The notes below the pieces were generated by a model. It was not told where the DNA came from, made no database searches, and saw nothing but the letters and a program-made list of their open reading frames with translations. Positions 20,157 to 29,282 of a DNA stretch of 64,000 nt are shown in pieces. The position numbers and the translations under genes were made by a program. The stretch is from NCBI GenBank assembly GCA_038257155.1, contig JBBSJP010000014.1, positions 1 to 64,000 of the forward strand. Reading direction: 5' to 3'. The stretch is from JANJTY01 sp038257155. GTDB lineage: Bacteria > Pseudomonadota > Gammaproteobacteria > Xanthomonadales > Xanthomonadaceae. The stretch's first letter is position 1; each line of letters begins with the position of its first letter.

Positions 20157-22463
20157 TCACTGCGCAGTGACTCGCTTTACTTCAGCCAAGGCCTTGGCGT
20201 AGCGCTCCAGCGCCGGGCTTCCATCGGCAAGCTGGCCACTGGCAATGCGATGTGCGCGCTCGATATGCTGGCGCGCGGCCTCGAACTCGGAGCGATCGAG
20301 CAGAAAGCGGCCATAGCTGAGATGACTGTTGGCTGCGCCGAGCGTGTCGCCTTGTCCGGGTTGTTGGTGCAAGCTCATCGCTTGCAGGTAGTGCCTGCGC
20401 GCGTCGGCGTCTCGACCCAGGGCGGCCAGTACATTGGCCTGCGCGATCAGCCCGGGAACAATCATCGGACTGTCGTCGCCAAAAACTCCGCGCCGCAGGG
20501 CCAGACTTTCGCTCGCGTGCTCCAGCGCCTGGTCCAGCTGACCGGAATCGCGCTCGATATTGGCGAGCACCGCCAGCGTATTGGCCAGTGAGGCCGCCGC
20601 CGTGCCCGCCCGGCGCTTGCGCTGGACCGACTCGGCGGCGGCCAGTCTTGCCTCATCCAGACGCCCCTGCGCGCGCAGCGACTGGGCCAGGTTGTGCAGC
20701 GGCGAGATTACCGCTGCGGTGTCTTCGCCGCCGACCTGGCGATGCAGTGCGATAGCGCCGCGCAAGGTTACTTCAGCTTGCGCATGGTGACCGAGATCGT
20801 TCTGCAACAGACCGACATTGTTGTGCGAGTCGGCCAGATCGGAATCGACCGGCCCGTTGCGCAGGCGCCAGTCGAGTGCGCGCACCAGCATGGTTTCGGC
20901 TTCGGCGAGGCGTCCGAAGCGGCGATGGACATCGCCCAGCCGGTTGAGCGAATCGGCCACGTCGGCACCGTCGGGCCCGGCATGCTGTTCACGCAGGCGC
21001 AAGGCATCGGTCATCAATGCCGTGGCCTGCGCATCGTCGCCCAGGTTGGCATAGGCAAGGCCAATGACCTGCAGCAGGCGAGCGCGGGCCAGCGGATCGC
21101 TGGCCATGGCCCCCGGCAAGCGTTCGGCGCCCGCCTCCAGCAGGTCGCGCGCGCGCAGGTCTCCGGCTCCCGCCACGCGCGGATCCGATGCACCGAACAG
21201 TTCAATCAGGAAATCAGCGGTCTCCTGCGAGATGCGCGCCTCGCGCTGGGCGAGATCGCGCTCGCGCGCCACGCGCTCGGCCTGCCAGGCCATCGCCCCG
21301 GCGAAACCGACCAACACGAGCAACATCAGGGCAGCGGCCGCTGCGCCAAGCGGATGGCGCCGCAGCAAGGTTCGCAGTCGATAACCGGCTGAATCCGGCC
21401 GTGCCTGCACGGGCAGGCCTTGCAACCAATGCCCGATGTCTTCGGACAACAGCGCGGCAGAGTCGTAGCGGCGTTCGGCCTGCTTGTGCATGGCCTTGCC
21501 GAGGATTGCATCCATATCGCGCGCCGCACCGCCGCGCCTGCCGCTGAGCTGCGACAGCGGCGTCGGTTGCTGCTCGCAGACGATGCGTTCGATCTCGGAA
21601 GGCCGGGTCGAATCGATCCGGTACGGACGCTGCCCGCTGAGCAATTCGTAAAGCAGCACTCCCAGCGAATAGACATCGCTGGCCTGCGAGACCGGCTCGC
21701 CGCGCACCTGCTCGGGACTGGCGTAGTGCGGCGTCATCGCGCCGGCCATGGTCGGCGCCGACTCCGTCGTTTCGGCTTCACCGAGCAGCTTGGCGATGCC
21801 GAAATCGAGCAGCTTCACTTCGCCGTGCCGATCGACCAGCACGTTGTCGGGCTTGATGTCGCGATGCACGATCAAGTTGGCATGGGCGAACTGTACCGCG
21901 GCGCAGAGCTGCTGGAACAGGCGCAGCCGAGCCGCTCGATCCAGGGCTTGCTCCTCGGCATGCCGGTCGATGCGCTGGCCCTCGACATACTCCATGGCGA
22001 CGTATGGCGTTCCGTCGGCATCTTCCCCACCGTCGATGAACTGCGCGATATGCGGGTGACGCAGGCGTGCCAGCAGGCGACGCTCCAGCGCCAATCGTTG
22101 CCGCACGCTTGCGCTGCCGGCAGCACTACCCAGACGCTTCACCGCCACCAGTTGGGTGAAATCACCGTCACCTCGCTGGCACAGGAACACGGCTCCCATG
22201 CCACCTTCTCCAAGCCGCCGCAGCACCTCGAAAGGACCAATGCGCGCTGGCAGGGTCGGGGCCAGCGTTTGCACCGCGCGGTCCACTGAAGCACGCAGCG
22301 GATCGGCATCGCTGTCGGCCGCACGCAGCATTGCGCGCAGGCGAGCCGCAAGTTCGGCCGACTCGACCTCCAGCTCGCGCAACAGGTCGTCGCGCGATCC
22401 CGCATCCATTTCCAGCGCCTGGTTGAACAGCGCATCCAGACGGCGGAACGCGGCCTCGCTCAC
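20157..22463 (-). CDS. transmembrane Ser/Thr protein kinase with TPR sensor domain
   Basis: This 768-residue PknB-type kinase has a short N-terminal extension (1-70) and a cytoplasmic kinase domain with glycine loop GEGGMG (85-90), VAVK lysine K109, HRDIKPDN (H200-N207) and DFGIAK (D220-). A hydrophobic helix (about 371-392, AAAAALMLLVLVGFAGAMAW) separates it from a C-terminal domain of TPR repeats (LLQVIGLAYANLGDDAQATA, DSLNRLGDVHRRFGRLAEAE, DSHNNVGLLQNDLGHHAQAE). All catalytic residues are present. The GTG start overlaps the ECF sigma stop as GTGA, so sigma and kinase are translationally coupled and stoichiometric. By analogy with PknS-EcfK of Xanthomonas citri the kinase probably activates the sigma factor. 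Confidence 0.92.
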   Translation of the reverse strand: MSEAAFRRLDALFNQALEMDAGSRDDLLRELEVESAELAARLRAMLRAADSDADPLRASVDRAVQTLAPTLPARIGPFEVLRRLGEGGMGAVFLCQRGDGDFTQLVAVKRLGSAAGSASVRQRLALERRLLARLRHPHIAQFIDGGEDADGTPYVAMEYVEGQRIDRHAEEQALDRAARLRLFQQLCAAVQFAHANLIVHRDIKPDNVLVDRHGEVKLLDFGIAKLLGEAETTESAPTMAGAMTPHYASPEQVRGEPVSQASDVYSLGVLLYELLSGQRPYRIDSTRPSEIERIVCEQQPTPLSQLSGRRGGAARDMDAILGKAMHKQAERRYDSAALLSEDIGHWLQGLPVQARPDSAGYRLRTLLRRHPLGAAAAALMLLVLVGFAGAMAWQAERVARERDLAQREARISQETADFLIELFGASDPRVAGAGDLRARDLLEAGAERLPGAMASDPLARARLLQVIGLAYANLGDDAQATALMTDALRLREQHAGPDGADVADSLNRLGDVHRRFGRLAEAETMLVRALDWRLRNGPVDSDLADSHNNVGLLQNDLGHHAQAEVTLRGAIALHRQVGGEDTAAVISPLHNLAQSLRAQGRLDEARLAAAESVQRKRRAGTAAASLANTLAVLANIERDSGQLDQALEHASESLALRRGVFGDDSPMIVPGLIAQANVLAALGRDADARRHYLQAMSLHQQPGQGDTLGAANSHLSYGRFLLDRSEFEAARQHIERAHRIASGQLADGSPALERYAKALAEVKRVTAQ

Positions 22464-23041
22464 GCGCCGTCCTGCAACGCCGTGGCCAGCCAGGCGCGCG
22501 CGGTACGCAGATCGCGTTTGACGGTCGCTTCGGACACCTCCAGCGCCTGCGCCAGTTCGGCATCAGCCAGGCCGCCGAAGTAGGACAGCTCGATGGCACG
22601 CGCCTTGCGCGGATCCAGGGTGGCGAGTTCGGAGAGTGCGCGGTCGAGATCCAGCAGGTCGATGTCCTGCGCACCTTCCTGACCCACCAGACGCGAATCC
22701 ATTGTGATTGCACGCAGGCCGCCGCCGCGCTTGTCGCGACGCCGCTCACGCGCATGGTCAACCAGCACCTGGCGCATCGCGGTGGCGGCCATCGCCATGA
22801 AGTGCGCGCGATCGTGAAACGCCATGCGCAGTCCGCAGAGCTTGAGAAACGCCTCGTGCACCAGTTCGGTCGGCTGCCAGGTCGGATTGCCCGATTCACG
22901 CTGCAGCCTGGCGCGTGCCAGCGCGCGCAGTTCGGCATGCGCGGCTTCCCAGACCTGGGCGCGCGCCGCGGCATCGCCCTGTGCCGAGCGCTGCAGCAGC
23001 TGGGTCATCTCGCCAGCGGGAGGAGAGGACGGTTCGCTCAT
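22460..23041 (-). CDS. ECF-subfamily RNA polymerase sigma factor, kinase-linked type
   Basis: This 193-residue ECF sigma factor has only regions sigma-2 (LVHEAFLKLCG, AHFMAMAATAMRQVLVDHARERRRDKRGG) and sigma-4 (LATLDPRKARAIELSYFGGLADAELAQALEVSEATVKRDLRTARAWL). It fits the TIGR02999-type ECF family common in this order. No anti-sigma gene is adjacent; the next gene, overlapping by 4 bp, is a Ser/Thr kinase. The position usually held by the acidic DAED-like polymerase contact before LVxEAF reads WQPTEL, with T58 in place of an acid. That is consistent with activation by phosphorylation (inference). It is divergent from the giant secreted protein gene with a 75-bp shared promoter region. Confidence 0.92.
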   Translation of the reverse strand: MSEPSSPPAGEMTQLLQRSAQGDAAARAQVWEAAHAELRALARARLQRESGNPTWQPTELVHEAFLKLCGLRMAFHDRAHFMAMAATAMRQVLVDHARERRRDKRGGGLRAITMDSRLVGQEGAQDIDLLDLDRALSELATLDPRKARAIELSYFGGLADAELAQALEVSEATVKRDLRTARAWLATALQDGA

Positions 23042-23116
23042 GGCGACACCTTAGTCCTGATCCGATCCGATGCCAAAGATCGCCTAGAGCAACTGAACAC
23101 CCTCCGGATCCTTGCC

Positions 23117-26100
23117 ATGCGCGTCATCCAGTTACTCGCCATCCTGCTGCTCGCAGGCTCTTCCAGCTTCGTGGCTGCCAGCGGCGGCGCCTCGCGCATG
23201 CCCTGGCATGAGTACAGTGAAGCCGAGATCGAACGGGCCATCGAGGGCCTGCGCAAGATCAACTCGCCCGACCTGAGCCCGCAGCGCATCGATGCATTGG
23301 CGCAGCGCGCAGCGAATAAGCAGCTCACCGCGGCCGATGACGAACTGGTCTGCATCGGCATCCTGGGCGGCACCTTTGCGTTCACCTTCGGCATTGGCCT
23401 GGTGCCCAATCCACCCTGGGACTACCTGTTCGGTCAGCTCCCTGCCTACGCCACCAATCTGGGGCTGAAGTTTTGCCGCCCGGTGCTGGAAGTGCCGGCG
23501 GATATCGCCGTGTACCCGAACGTCACCACGGCCGCAGGCCCGAGCTGCGCCTACACCTTTACCCAACCGATCATCGAGGCGACGCGCTCGGATTTCATGG
23601 GCCTGCCGCTGAAGATCCTCGGCCACTGGGGCTTCAATGCCACCTCCAGCTCGCGCTCATTCGGCACGCCCTCAGCCTTCCACTACAACACCGATGTAAA
23701 GGTGCGCATGTTCCTGCCCGGCGAAGCGCCGCCTGGCTTCCTCAACGAATTCGTCGACGAACAGTTCGTCGCGCAACTTACGCCCGGAGGCATCCTGGGC
23801 CCCAGCCTCGACCCGTTCGCCACCCTGGGTTGTCTGCTCGACGGCAGCATCACAGAGTCGGTCACCGGCACACCCTGCCCGATCGATCTCGATCGCCGCA
23901 TCACCATGCCGATTGGCAGCCACACGATTGCCTGGCGCGCGGAAACCGAGCTCGGCCTGCTGGATATGCTGCCGCCGCTCTACGTGCCCGGCACACCACC
24001 CGGCTCGAAGAAGGAGCTGGCCAAGATCATCCTGAAGAACGCCTTCGATGCGCTGGGCCAGGCCTTCGTCGGCTCTTTCATGAAGAGCTATCCCACCGGC
24101 GTGGTCAGCCTGGGCGAGCAGCAGGTGCGGGTGTTCGACACCACCGTCCCCAGCATCACACTGGCCCCGGCCTTCCAGAACTTCCGCATCGAGGCGCAGG
24201 AACCCGGTGGGATGCGCACCACGTCGCTGCGCGATCTGCTGCGTCCCGGCATCACCGCCAGCGATGACTGCGATCGAACACCCCAAGTGACGGTGCCGAT
24301 CGCGCCCTTCCTGGCCCTGGGCAGTCACCAGTTGACATGGACCGCGCGCGATGCCGGACCGGCACCCGCCGGCGGCGTCAACAGCGGCAGTTTGGTGCAG
24401 ACGATCATCATCGAGGACACCCGGCCACCGGCGATCCAGGCTCCGCCGCCAATCGTGATCGAATCGGCCAGCGCACCCATTGCACTCGACATCGGCGTGC
24501 CCCTGGTGTTCGACGTGGTCGATCTTGACCCGAGCATCGAGCGCGACGGCCCAGGCAGTTTCCCGTTTGGCCTGACCGTGGTGCGCTGGCGCGCCGTCGA
24601 CGCTTCAGGCAATGCATCGCCCTGGGTCGAGCAGCGCATTACCGTGAAACCGCTGGGCAGCAATCAGGTTCCGCTGGCCGCGCCTGCCAGCGCATCCGGC
24701 CTGTCCTTCAACGAGATCACCGTGCCGCTGGCGGCCAGCGATGCCGACAACGACCACCTGTTCTTCTACATCGATCGCGAGCCGGACGAGGGCTTCTTCG
24801 TGGCGCCCTTGCTGCCGGTGTTCGTCGAGGATCTGCGCGTGGCGCGTCAGACCAGCATCGAGGATCTGACGGCGCATTGCGAAACCGTCAATGCGCCCTT
24901 GCCGCCGCAGTACTTCGTGTATCTGCCCGAGTACATCACCGTGGACGACGAGGGCACCAGTTTCGTGATCGATCGCGAACTGTACTGTCAGGGGGCTGCC
25001 TTGCCGCGCAGTCTCTCCAGTCGATCGCGCATCGCCCGCATCAGCGCTGACGGCGAGCTGCTGGGTCAGTTTCTGCTCGGCTCCACCACCATTACCCAGC
25101 TCTCATTTCACCCTGGCGGGCTACCCGGATACGACCAGCCCTTCGTCTACTGGGTGGATCGCATCACGGAGCGACTGCTGGTGCTGGAACAGAGCCTGTC
25201 CGGATCGGCCGAAGCCATACGCCTGGATCTGTTGCCACCGGGAACCGTGCCTTTCAGCAATTATCGGTACGCCGCCATCGACAGCCAGGGCATCGCCTAT
25301 GTCGCCAACACCAGTCGGGTCTACGCCTTCGACTTTCTGACCCGTCCGGTTGGCGGCAGCAACGGCATGCTGTTCCTCGGCCGCCTGGGTGCGCCCGCCA
25401 CTCAGTCGACCGGCGACTTCGGCCAGGCCTGGGACATGGCTGTCGACAGTCAGGACAAGGTCTACGTCAGCGACCATGACCGCAACCGCATTCACAAATT
25501 CGACGCATCCACGCTCGAGCGCGTCGATGGCGGTTCCAACGTGTTCACCTCGGGCGAGTACATCGGCTGGCTCGGCGCCTGCAGCGGCGACAGCGCGCCC
25601 GGCGGGGCCGCAGTCTGCGACGTGGCCACGGGACGCAGCCTGGGCTACACCTGCAGCGACGCGATCTGCAGCGCCAGCCCGAATTCGGGCAGTGGGCCCG
25701 GACAGTTCAACCAGCCGCACGGCTTTGCCATCGATCCCAACGACATCCTCTACATCGCCGACCGCGGCAACAACCGCATCCAGCGCTTCACGCCCGAGGG
25801 ACTGTTCGCCGGCCAGGCCAAGTCCGACTGCAGCGGCGTCAACTGCTTCATCGTGGGTCAGTTCGGCAGCGCCAGGAATGTCAGCGTCAATTCGACCGGC
25901 TTCTATGTGCTCGACGAGGACACCGATATCCTGCATATCTTCAGCGCCAATCCGGTGAGCATGACCGGGCCGAGCACGGCGACCGTCACCTACCGCTCGT
26001 TCAACAACTTCATCGGCACCGACAGTTTCGATTTCTTCGCCAGCGACGGGCTACGGATCGACGGTGTACTGGTGCGCAGCAATGTGGCGACAGCCAGCAT

Positions 26101-28234
26101 CGGCGTGACGCGCAACAGCAGGCCGCCCTTTGCCACCGCTGGCATCACTGCGGAAGGCGACGAGGACAGCGCCATCCAGGTTCACCTGGACGGCAGCGAT
26201 CCGGACATCGGCGATAGCTATCCCTGGGAGCCGCTCGACAGCCTGAGCTTCACGGTCAGCACTGCGCCAGCGCACGGCAGCGTGAGCATCACCGGCGACA
26301 CTGCCATCTACACCCCCGACCCGGACTGGAACGGCATCGACAGTTTCCACTTCAGAGTCAGTGATGGCAGTTTCACTTCGGCTTCCGAAGAAGTGGTGAT
26401 CACGGTGCATCCGGCCAATGACGCGCCGCAGCTCAGCGCGCCCAGCAGCCCGCAGCTGGCCGGACGCGGCTTCAGCTATGCACTATCGATCCCCGTGCGC
26501 GACCCGGACGAACTCGACGAGCACAGCGTGCAGGTGAACTGGGGCGATGGCAGCGTCGAAGAAGAAGGCGAGATCCAGTCCGACGGCACCATCACCGGCC
26601 CGCTGATCGACTTCAACCCGAGCGGCGACGGCCTGATCACCGCGCAGCACGTCTACATCCAGCTCGGCACGCGCAACGCGCAGGCCTGCGTCACCGATGC
26701 CGCCGGCGCCACGGGCTGCGCGGGGTTCGACGTCGATGTGATTGCGATGACCGATCTCAGCGTGTTCGACACTGCCGCATCGCCCGTGGTTCAGCCCGGC
26801 CAGCCGGTGCTGTTCAGCATCGCGGTCAGCAATCTCGCGCCCGAAATCGGACCGGGTATCGCAGCCACCGGCGGCGTGCTCGACATCGACATTGATCCGC
26901 GGCTCAGCATCATCGCCATCAATCCCGGCACCGGCGTGAACTGCACGGGCAGCGGTGCGCAGCGCAGCTGCACCTTGCCCAGTCTCGCGCCATTGCCGCG
27001 CAACAACCCCGGCGACCCGACGCCGATCGATCGCCAGATCAGTGTCACCGCCATCCTGGCCGCTCCGCTGCCGCCAGGCACCCTGCTTCGCAGTCACGCC
27101 GATCTGGTCGCCTACCAGGCCAATCGAAACCCGCTGAACCGTGTGGTCCTCGACCGGCATGTGGTTGCCACCGCAGACTTCGTGGTGGCCGGCAATCCGG
27201 TCGACAGCAACGATGCGGATCCTGGCAATGGCACCTGCGCTGACAGCCAGGGTCGCTGCAGCCTGCGCGCTGCCGTTCAAGAGGCCAATGCCCTGGGTGG
27301 CCCGCGCCGCATCGCGCTGTCGCCCAGCATCTATCGTCTGGCCAGCGGCGAAATAGCGGTCAGCGGCGATATCGAGATCATCGGCGTCGGCGTCGGCCGC
27401 AGCGAGATCGTCAGCGATGGAACGTTCCGAGTCTTCAACGTGCAGGCCGGTGCCAGCCTGACCCTGCGCGACCTCGCCCTCAGCGGCACCGAGCAGGTCG
27501 CCGACATGGGCGGCTTGCTGCGCAATGCCGGCAGCCTCGTGCTGGAGGACTGCCTGCTGCAGCAGGGACGCGCGGAAGGCGGCGGCGCGATCTGGAACCT
27601 TGCCGGTGCCACCCTGGATGTGCGCCGCTCGGCGCTGGTGGGAAACCGCGCCAGCACTCAGGGCGGCGGCGCGATAACGAATGCCGGCACCACCACGCTG
27701 GAGAACGTGCTGTTGTTCGACAACCAGGCCAACTTCGGTGGCGCCATCAACAGCGATCCCATCGGCCCCGGGACCGGACTCACGCTGAACTTCTGCACCG
27801 TGGTCGGCAACCGATCCAACTCGACTGGCGCGGCCTTGTTTGGTCACTTCTCCAGCGCCCCCATGGCGAGCCTGTCGAACAGCATCCTCGCCAACAACGT
27901 GGCCGCCAATCCCGGCGGCAGCGGCGGCTGCCAGAATCAACTGCTCTCGAGCGGTGGCAACATCGTCGATGATGATCTGGAACTGTGCAGTTTCGCCATC
28001 GGCCCCGGCGACCAGCTCGGCACCGCGCCTGGTCTGGAGGCCCACGAGGGCACGGGTGATCGCATGCCGATCCTGCAACCGGTCGCTACCAGCCCCGCGC
28101 TCGCTGCCGCGGTTGGTGACTGCCCCGCGCTGGATGCGCGCGCCCTGCCTCGCCCAAGCACCCCGGCGGACTGCGATGTCGGCGCTTACCAGCGCCTGGG
28201 AATGTCGGTTTTCGCCGGCGGGTTCGAGCAATAG
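23117..28234 (+). CDS. giant secreted protein: NHL propeller, cadherin-like, DUF11-like and CSLREA/beta-helix domains
   Basis: This is a 1705-residue exported protein with signal peptide MRVIQLLAILLLAGSSSFVAA. Domains by approximate residue are: an unassigned N-terminal region; Ig/HYR-like stretches (about 340-530); NHL-type propeller blades (about 760-930, WDMAVDSQDKVYVSDHDRNR and GFAIDPNDILYIADRGNNR); Big_9/cadherin-like tandem repeat (about 1000-1100, YTPDPDWNGIDSFHFRVSDG); a DUF11-like domain (about 1210-1350); CSLREA motif (GRCSLRAAVQEANALGG, about 1380); a right-handed beta-helix with choice-of-anchor Q features (LRDLALSG, GGAIWNLAGATLDVRRSALV, VGAYQR); and the short tail VFAGGFEQ. The start at 23117 is chosen for the signal peptide. 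No enzymatic motif is seen. It is divergent from the ECF sigma gene and may be its target. Confidence 0.87.
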   Translation: MRVIQLLAILLLAGSSSFVAASGGASRMPWHEYSEAEIERAIEGLRKINSPDLSPQRIDALAQRAANKQLTAADDELVCIGILGGTFAFTFGIGLVPNPPWDYLFGQLPAYATNLGLKFCRPVLEVPADIAVYPNVTTAAGPSCAYTFTQPIIEATRSDFMGLPLKILGHWGFNATSSSRSFGTPSAFHYNTDVKVRMFLPGEAPPGFLNEFVDEQFVAQLTPGGILGPSLDPFATLGCLLDGSITESVTGTPCPIDLDRRITMPIGSHTIAWRAETELGLLDMLPPLYVPGTPPGSKKELAKIILKNAFDALGQAFVGSFMKSYPTGVVSLGEQQVRVFDTTVPSITLAPAFQNFRIEAQEPGGMRTTSLRDLLRPGITASDDCDRTPQVTVPIAPFLALGSHQLTWTARDAGPAPAGGVNSGSLVQTIIIEDTRPPAIQAPPPIVIESASAPIALDIGVPLVFDVVDLDPSIERDGPGSFPFGLTVVRWRAVDASGNASPWVEQRITVKPLGSNQVPLAAPASASGLSFNEITVPLAASDADNDHLFFYIDREPDEGFFVAPLLPVFVEDLRVARQTSIEDLTAHCETVNAPLPPQYFVYLPEYITVDDEGTSFVIDRELYCQGAALPRSLSSRSRIARISADGELLGQFLLGSTTITQLSFHPGGLPGYDQPFVYWVDRITERLLVLEQSLSGSAEAIRLDLLPPGTVPFSNYRYAAIDSQGIAYVANTSRVYAFDFLTRPVGGSNGMLFLGRLGAPATQSTGDFGQAWDMAVDSQDKVYVSDHDRNRIHKFDASTLERVDGGSNVFTSGEYIGWLGACSGDSAPGGAAVCDVATGRSLGYTCSDAICSASPNSGSGPGQFNQPHGFAIDPNDILYIADRGNNRIQRFTPEGLFAGQAKSDCSGVNCFIVGQFGSARNVSVNSTGFYVLDEDTDILHIFSANPVSMTGPSTATVTYRSFNNFIGTDSFDFFASDGLRIDGVLVRSNVATASIGVTRNSRPPFATAGITAEGDEDSAIQVHLDGSDPDIGDSYPWEPLDSLSFTVSTAPAHGSVSITGDTAIYTPDPDWNGIDSFHFRVSDGSFTSASEEVVITVHPANDAPQLSAPSSPQLAGRGFSYALSIPVRDPDELDEHSVQVNWGDGSVEEEGEIQSDGTITGPLIDFNPSGDGLITAQHVYIQLGTRNAQACVTDAAGATGCAGFDVDVIAMTDLSVFDTAASPVVQPGQPVLFSIAVSNLAPEIGPGIAATGGVLDIDIDPRLSIIAINPGTGVNCTGSGAQRSCTLPSLAPLPRNNPGDPTPIDRQISVTAILAAPLPPGTLLRSHADLVAYQANRNPLNRVVLDRHVVATADFVVAGNPVDSNDADPGNGTCADSQGRCSLRAAVQEANALGGPRRIALSPSIYRLASGEIAVSGDIEIIGVGVGRSEIVSDGTFRVFNVQAGASLTLRDLALSGTEQVADMGGLLRNAGSLVLEDCLLQQGRAEGGGAIWNLAGATLDVRRSALVGNRASTQGGGAITNAGTTTLENVLLFDNQANFGGAINSDPIGPGTGLTLNFCTVVGNRSNSTGAALFGHFSSAPMASLSNSILANNVAANPGGSGGCQNQLLSSGGNIVDDDLELCSFAIGPGDQLGTAPGLEAHEGTGDRMPILQPVATSPALAAAVGDCPALDARALPRPSTPADCDVGAYQRLGMSVFAGGFEQ

Positions 28235-28394
28235 TCGTGTGTCACCCCAACCCTCGCCCACGGGGAGAAGGGCTTCAGGCAAAGGCAATCCGCGGTTCAT
28301 GATCCCTGTGTGGTCTTGCGCGGCAAGGGTGCAGACACTCCAGGAACCCACACACCCAACTTGTTGAACTACCGAACTGCTCCTGCATCGCGAT

Positions 28395-28515
28395 GTCGGC
28401 TCCACCGCTGCGCGGCTTGAGCCGACCTACGACTTGCTTGTAGGTCGGATCAAGCGCCGCCAAATAGCCGAGCCATGCGATCACGCGTGGCGGCGCGGAT
28501 CCGACGCACAGCCCG
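28395..28515. repeat. dispersed two-hairpin repeat, family A, copy 3
   Basis: Third near-identical copy of the GTCGGCTC/GAGCCGAC plus GTCGGATC/GATCCGAC element. It sits in the 503-bp gene-free stretch 28235-28737 together with the family D element that follows and a partial family D sequence near 28247 (CCTCGCCCACGGGGAGAAGG). Confidence 0.92.
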
Positions 28516-28548
28516 ATATGCTTACCCCACGGGCGAGGGGCTCAGCAC

Positions 28549-28720
28549 ACCGACATCTCCCCCTCTCCCGCTTGCGGGGTGAGCAGGGGTTTCGAGCGGC
28601 GAACGCCGCGAGCCTGCGTTCGGGCAATAGCCCGTCGTAGCGGCGAAGCCGCCGACCGCTCGCGCGCATGCAGGCGCGCGGGCTGGGGTGGGGGGGCCGA
28701 AGGCTCGGGTGAGGGGTCTC
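28549..28720. repeat. dispersed repeat, family D, copy 1
   Basis: The core is CTTGCGGGGTGAGCAGGG, TTTCGAGCGGCGAA, a GCGCGCATGCAGGCGCGC palindrome, and GGCTGGGGTGGG ... GGGTGAGGGG. A second copy with the same module order lies at 44520-44642. It contains several internal GC palindromes and no coding potential. Confidence 0.8.
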
Positions 28721-28737
28721 GCAGTTGACTGCATTTC

Positions 28738-29196
28738 TCAGTGTCGGCTGCTGGAGATCGCCGACTGCGTCGATCCCAGCAGGCGCAGCGCATTCACCGG
28801 CAGTTCCCCCGACTCGGTCACCACGCGTATCCGCAGCAGACAGGGAGCCGGCACCGTCAGCGAGTTGAAGCTCAGGGGTGTTGCGATGCGCTGCAACGGC
28901 GTGGGCGAGTTCATGTCGGCTTCGACACGCGCGGCAGATTGCGCGATCTCGGCCAGTTTGGACGCCGACACCTCGGCCTTGGCCAAGGCCTTGTCACCGA
29001 GAAACACCTGGAACTGCAGCCGTTGCAGCGGCCATGGCATCGGCGTCAGGGTGTACAGCATCAGGCACAGCTTGGGCAGCACCAGGGGAAAGCTCGAAGC
29101 CAGCAAGGTTTCGCCGTAAACCCCGCTCAAGGTGTACTTGCCGCTGACCTCGTGCCGGATGTCGTCGCAGAATACGGCGTGGGCGGATCGGGTCAT
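28738..29196 (-). CDS. DUF6941-like hypothetical protein
   Basis: This 152-residue cytoplasmic protein has no signal peptide or membrane segment. The N-terminus, FCDDIRHEVSGKYTLSGVYGETLL, resembles the DUF6941 family (a small beta-rich domain of unknown function). The middle is ALAKAEVSASKLAEIAQSAARVEADMN. It is a single gene between repeats and the GGDEF gene, with an 86-bp gap to the GGDEF 3' end. GGAG lies 9 bases before the ATG at 29196. Family assignment is from memory of the N-terminal pattern and is moderate. Confidence 0.65.
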   Translation of the reverse strand: MTRSAHAVFCDDIRHEVSGKYTLSGVYGETLLASSFPLVLPKLCLMLYTLTPMPWPLQRLQFQVFLGDKALAKAEVSASKLAEIAQSAARVEADMNSPTPLQRIATPLSFNSLTVPAPCLLRIRVVTESGELPVNALRLLGSTQSAISSSRH

Positions 29197-29282
29197 GGGG
29201 AGGGCTCCAGCGCGACAGCGGAAATCCGCGATGGTACGAGATATGGTGCCAGCATTTGGTCAGTACACGCTGCCAGGCTTGC

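Noticed and set aside
26483..28405. Minus-strand open frame of 640 codons
   Set aside because: Antisense of the giant secreted protein; its translation is low-complexity Gly/Ala/Arg without motifs.
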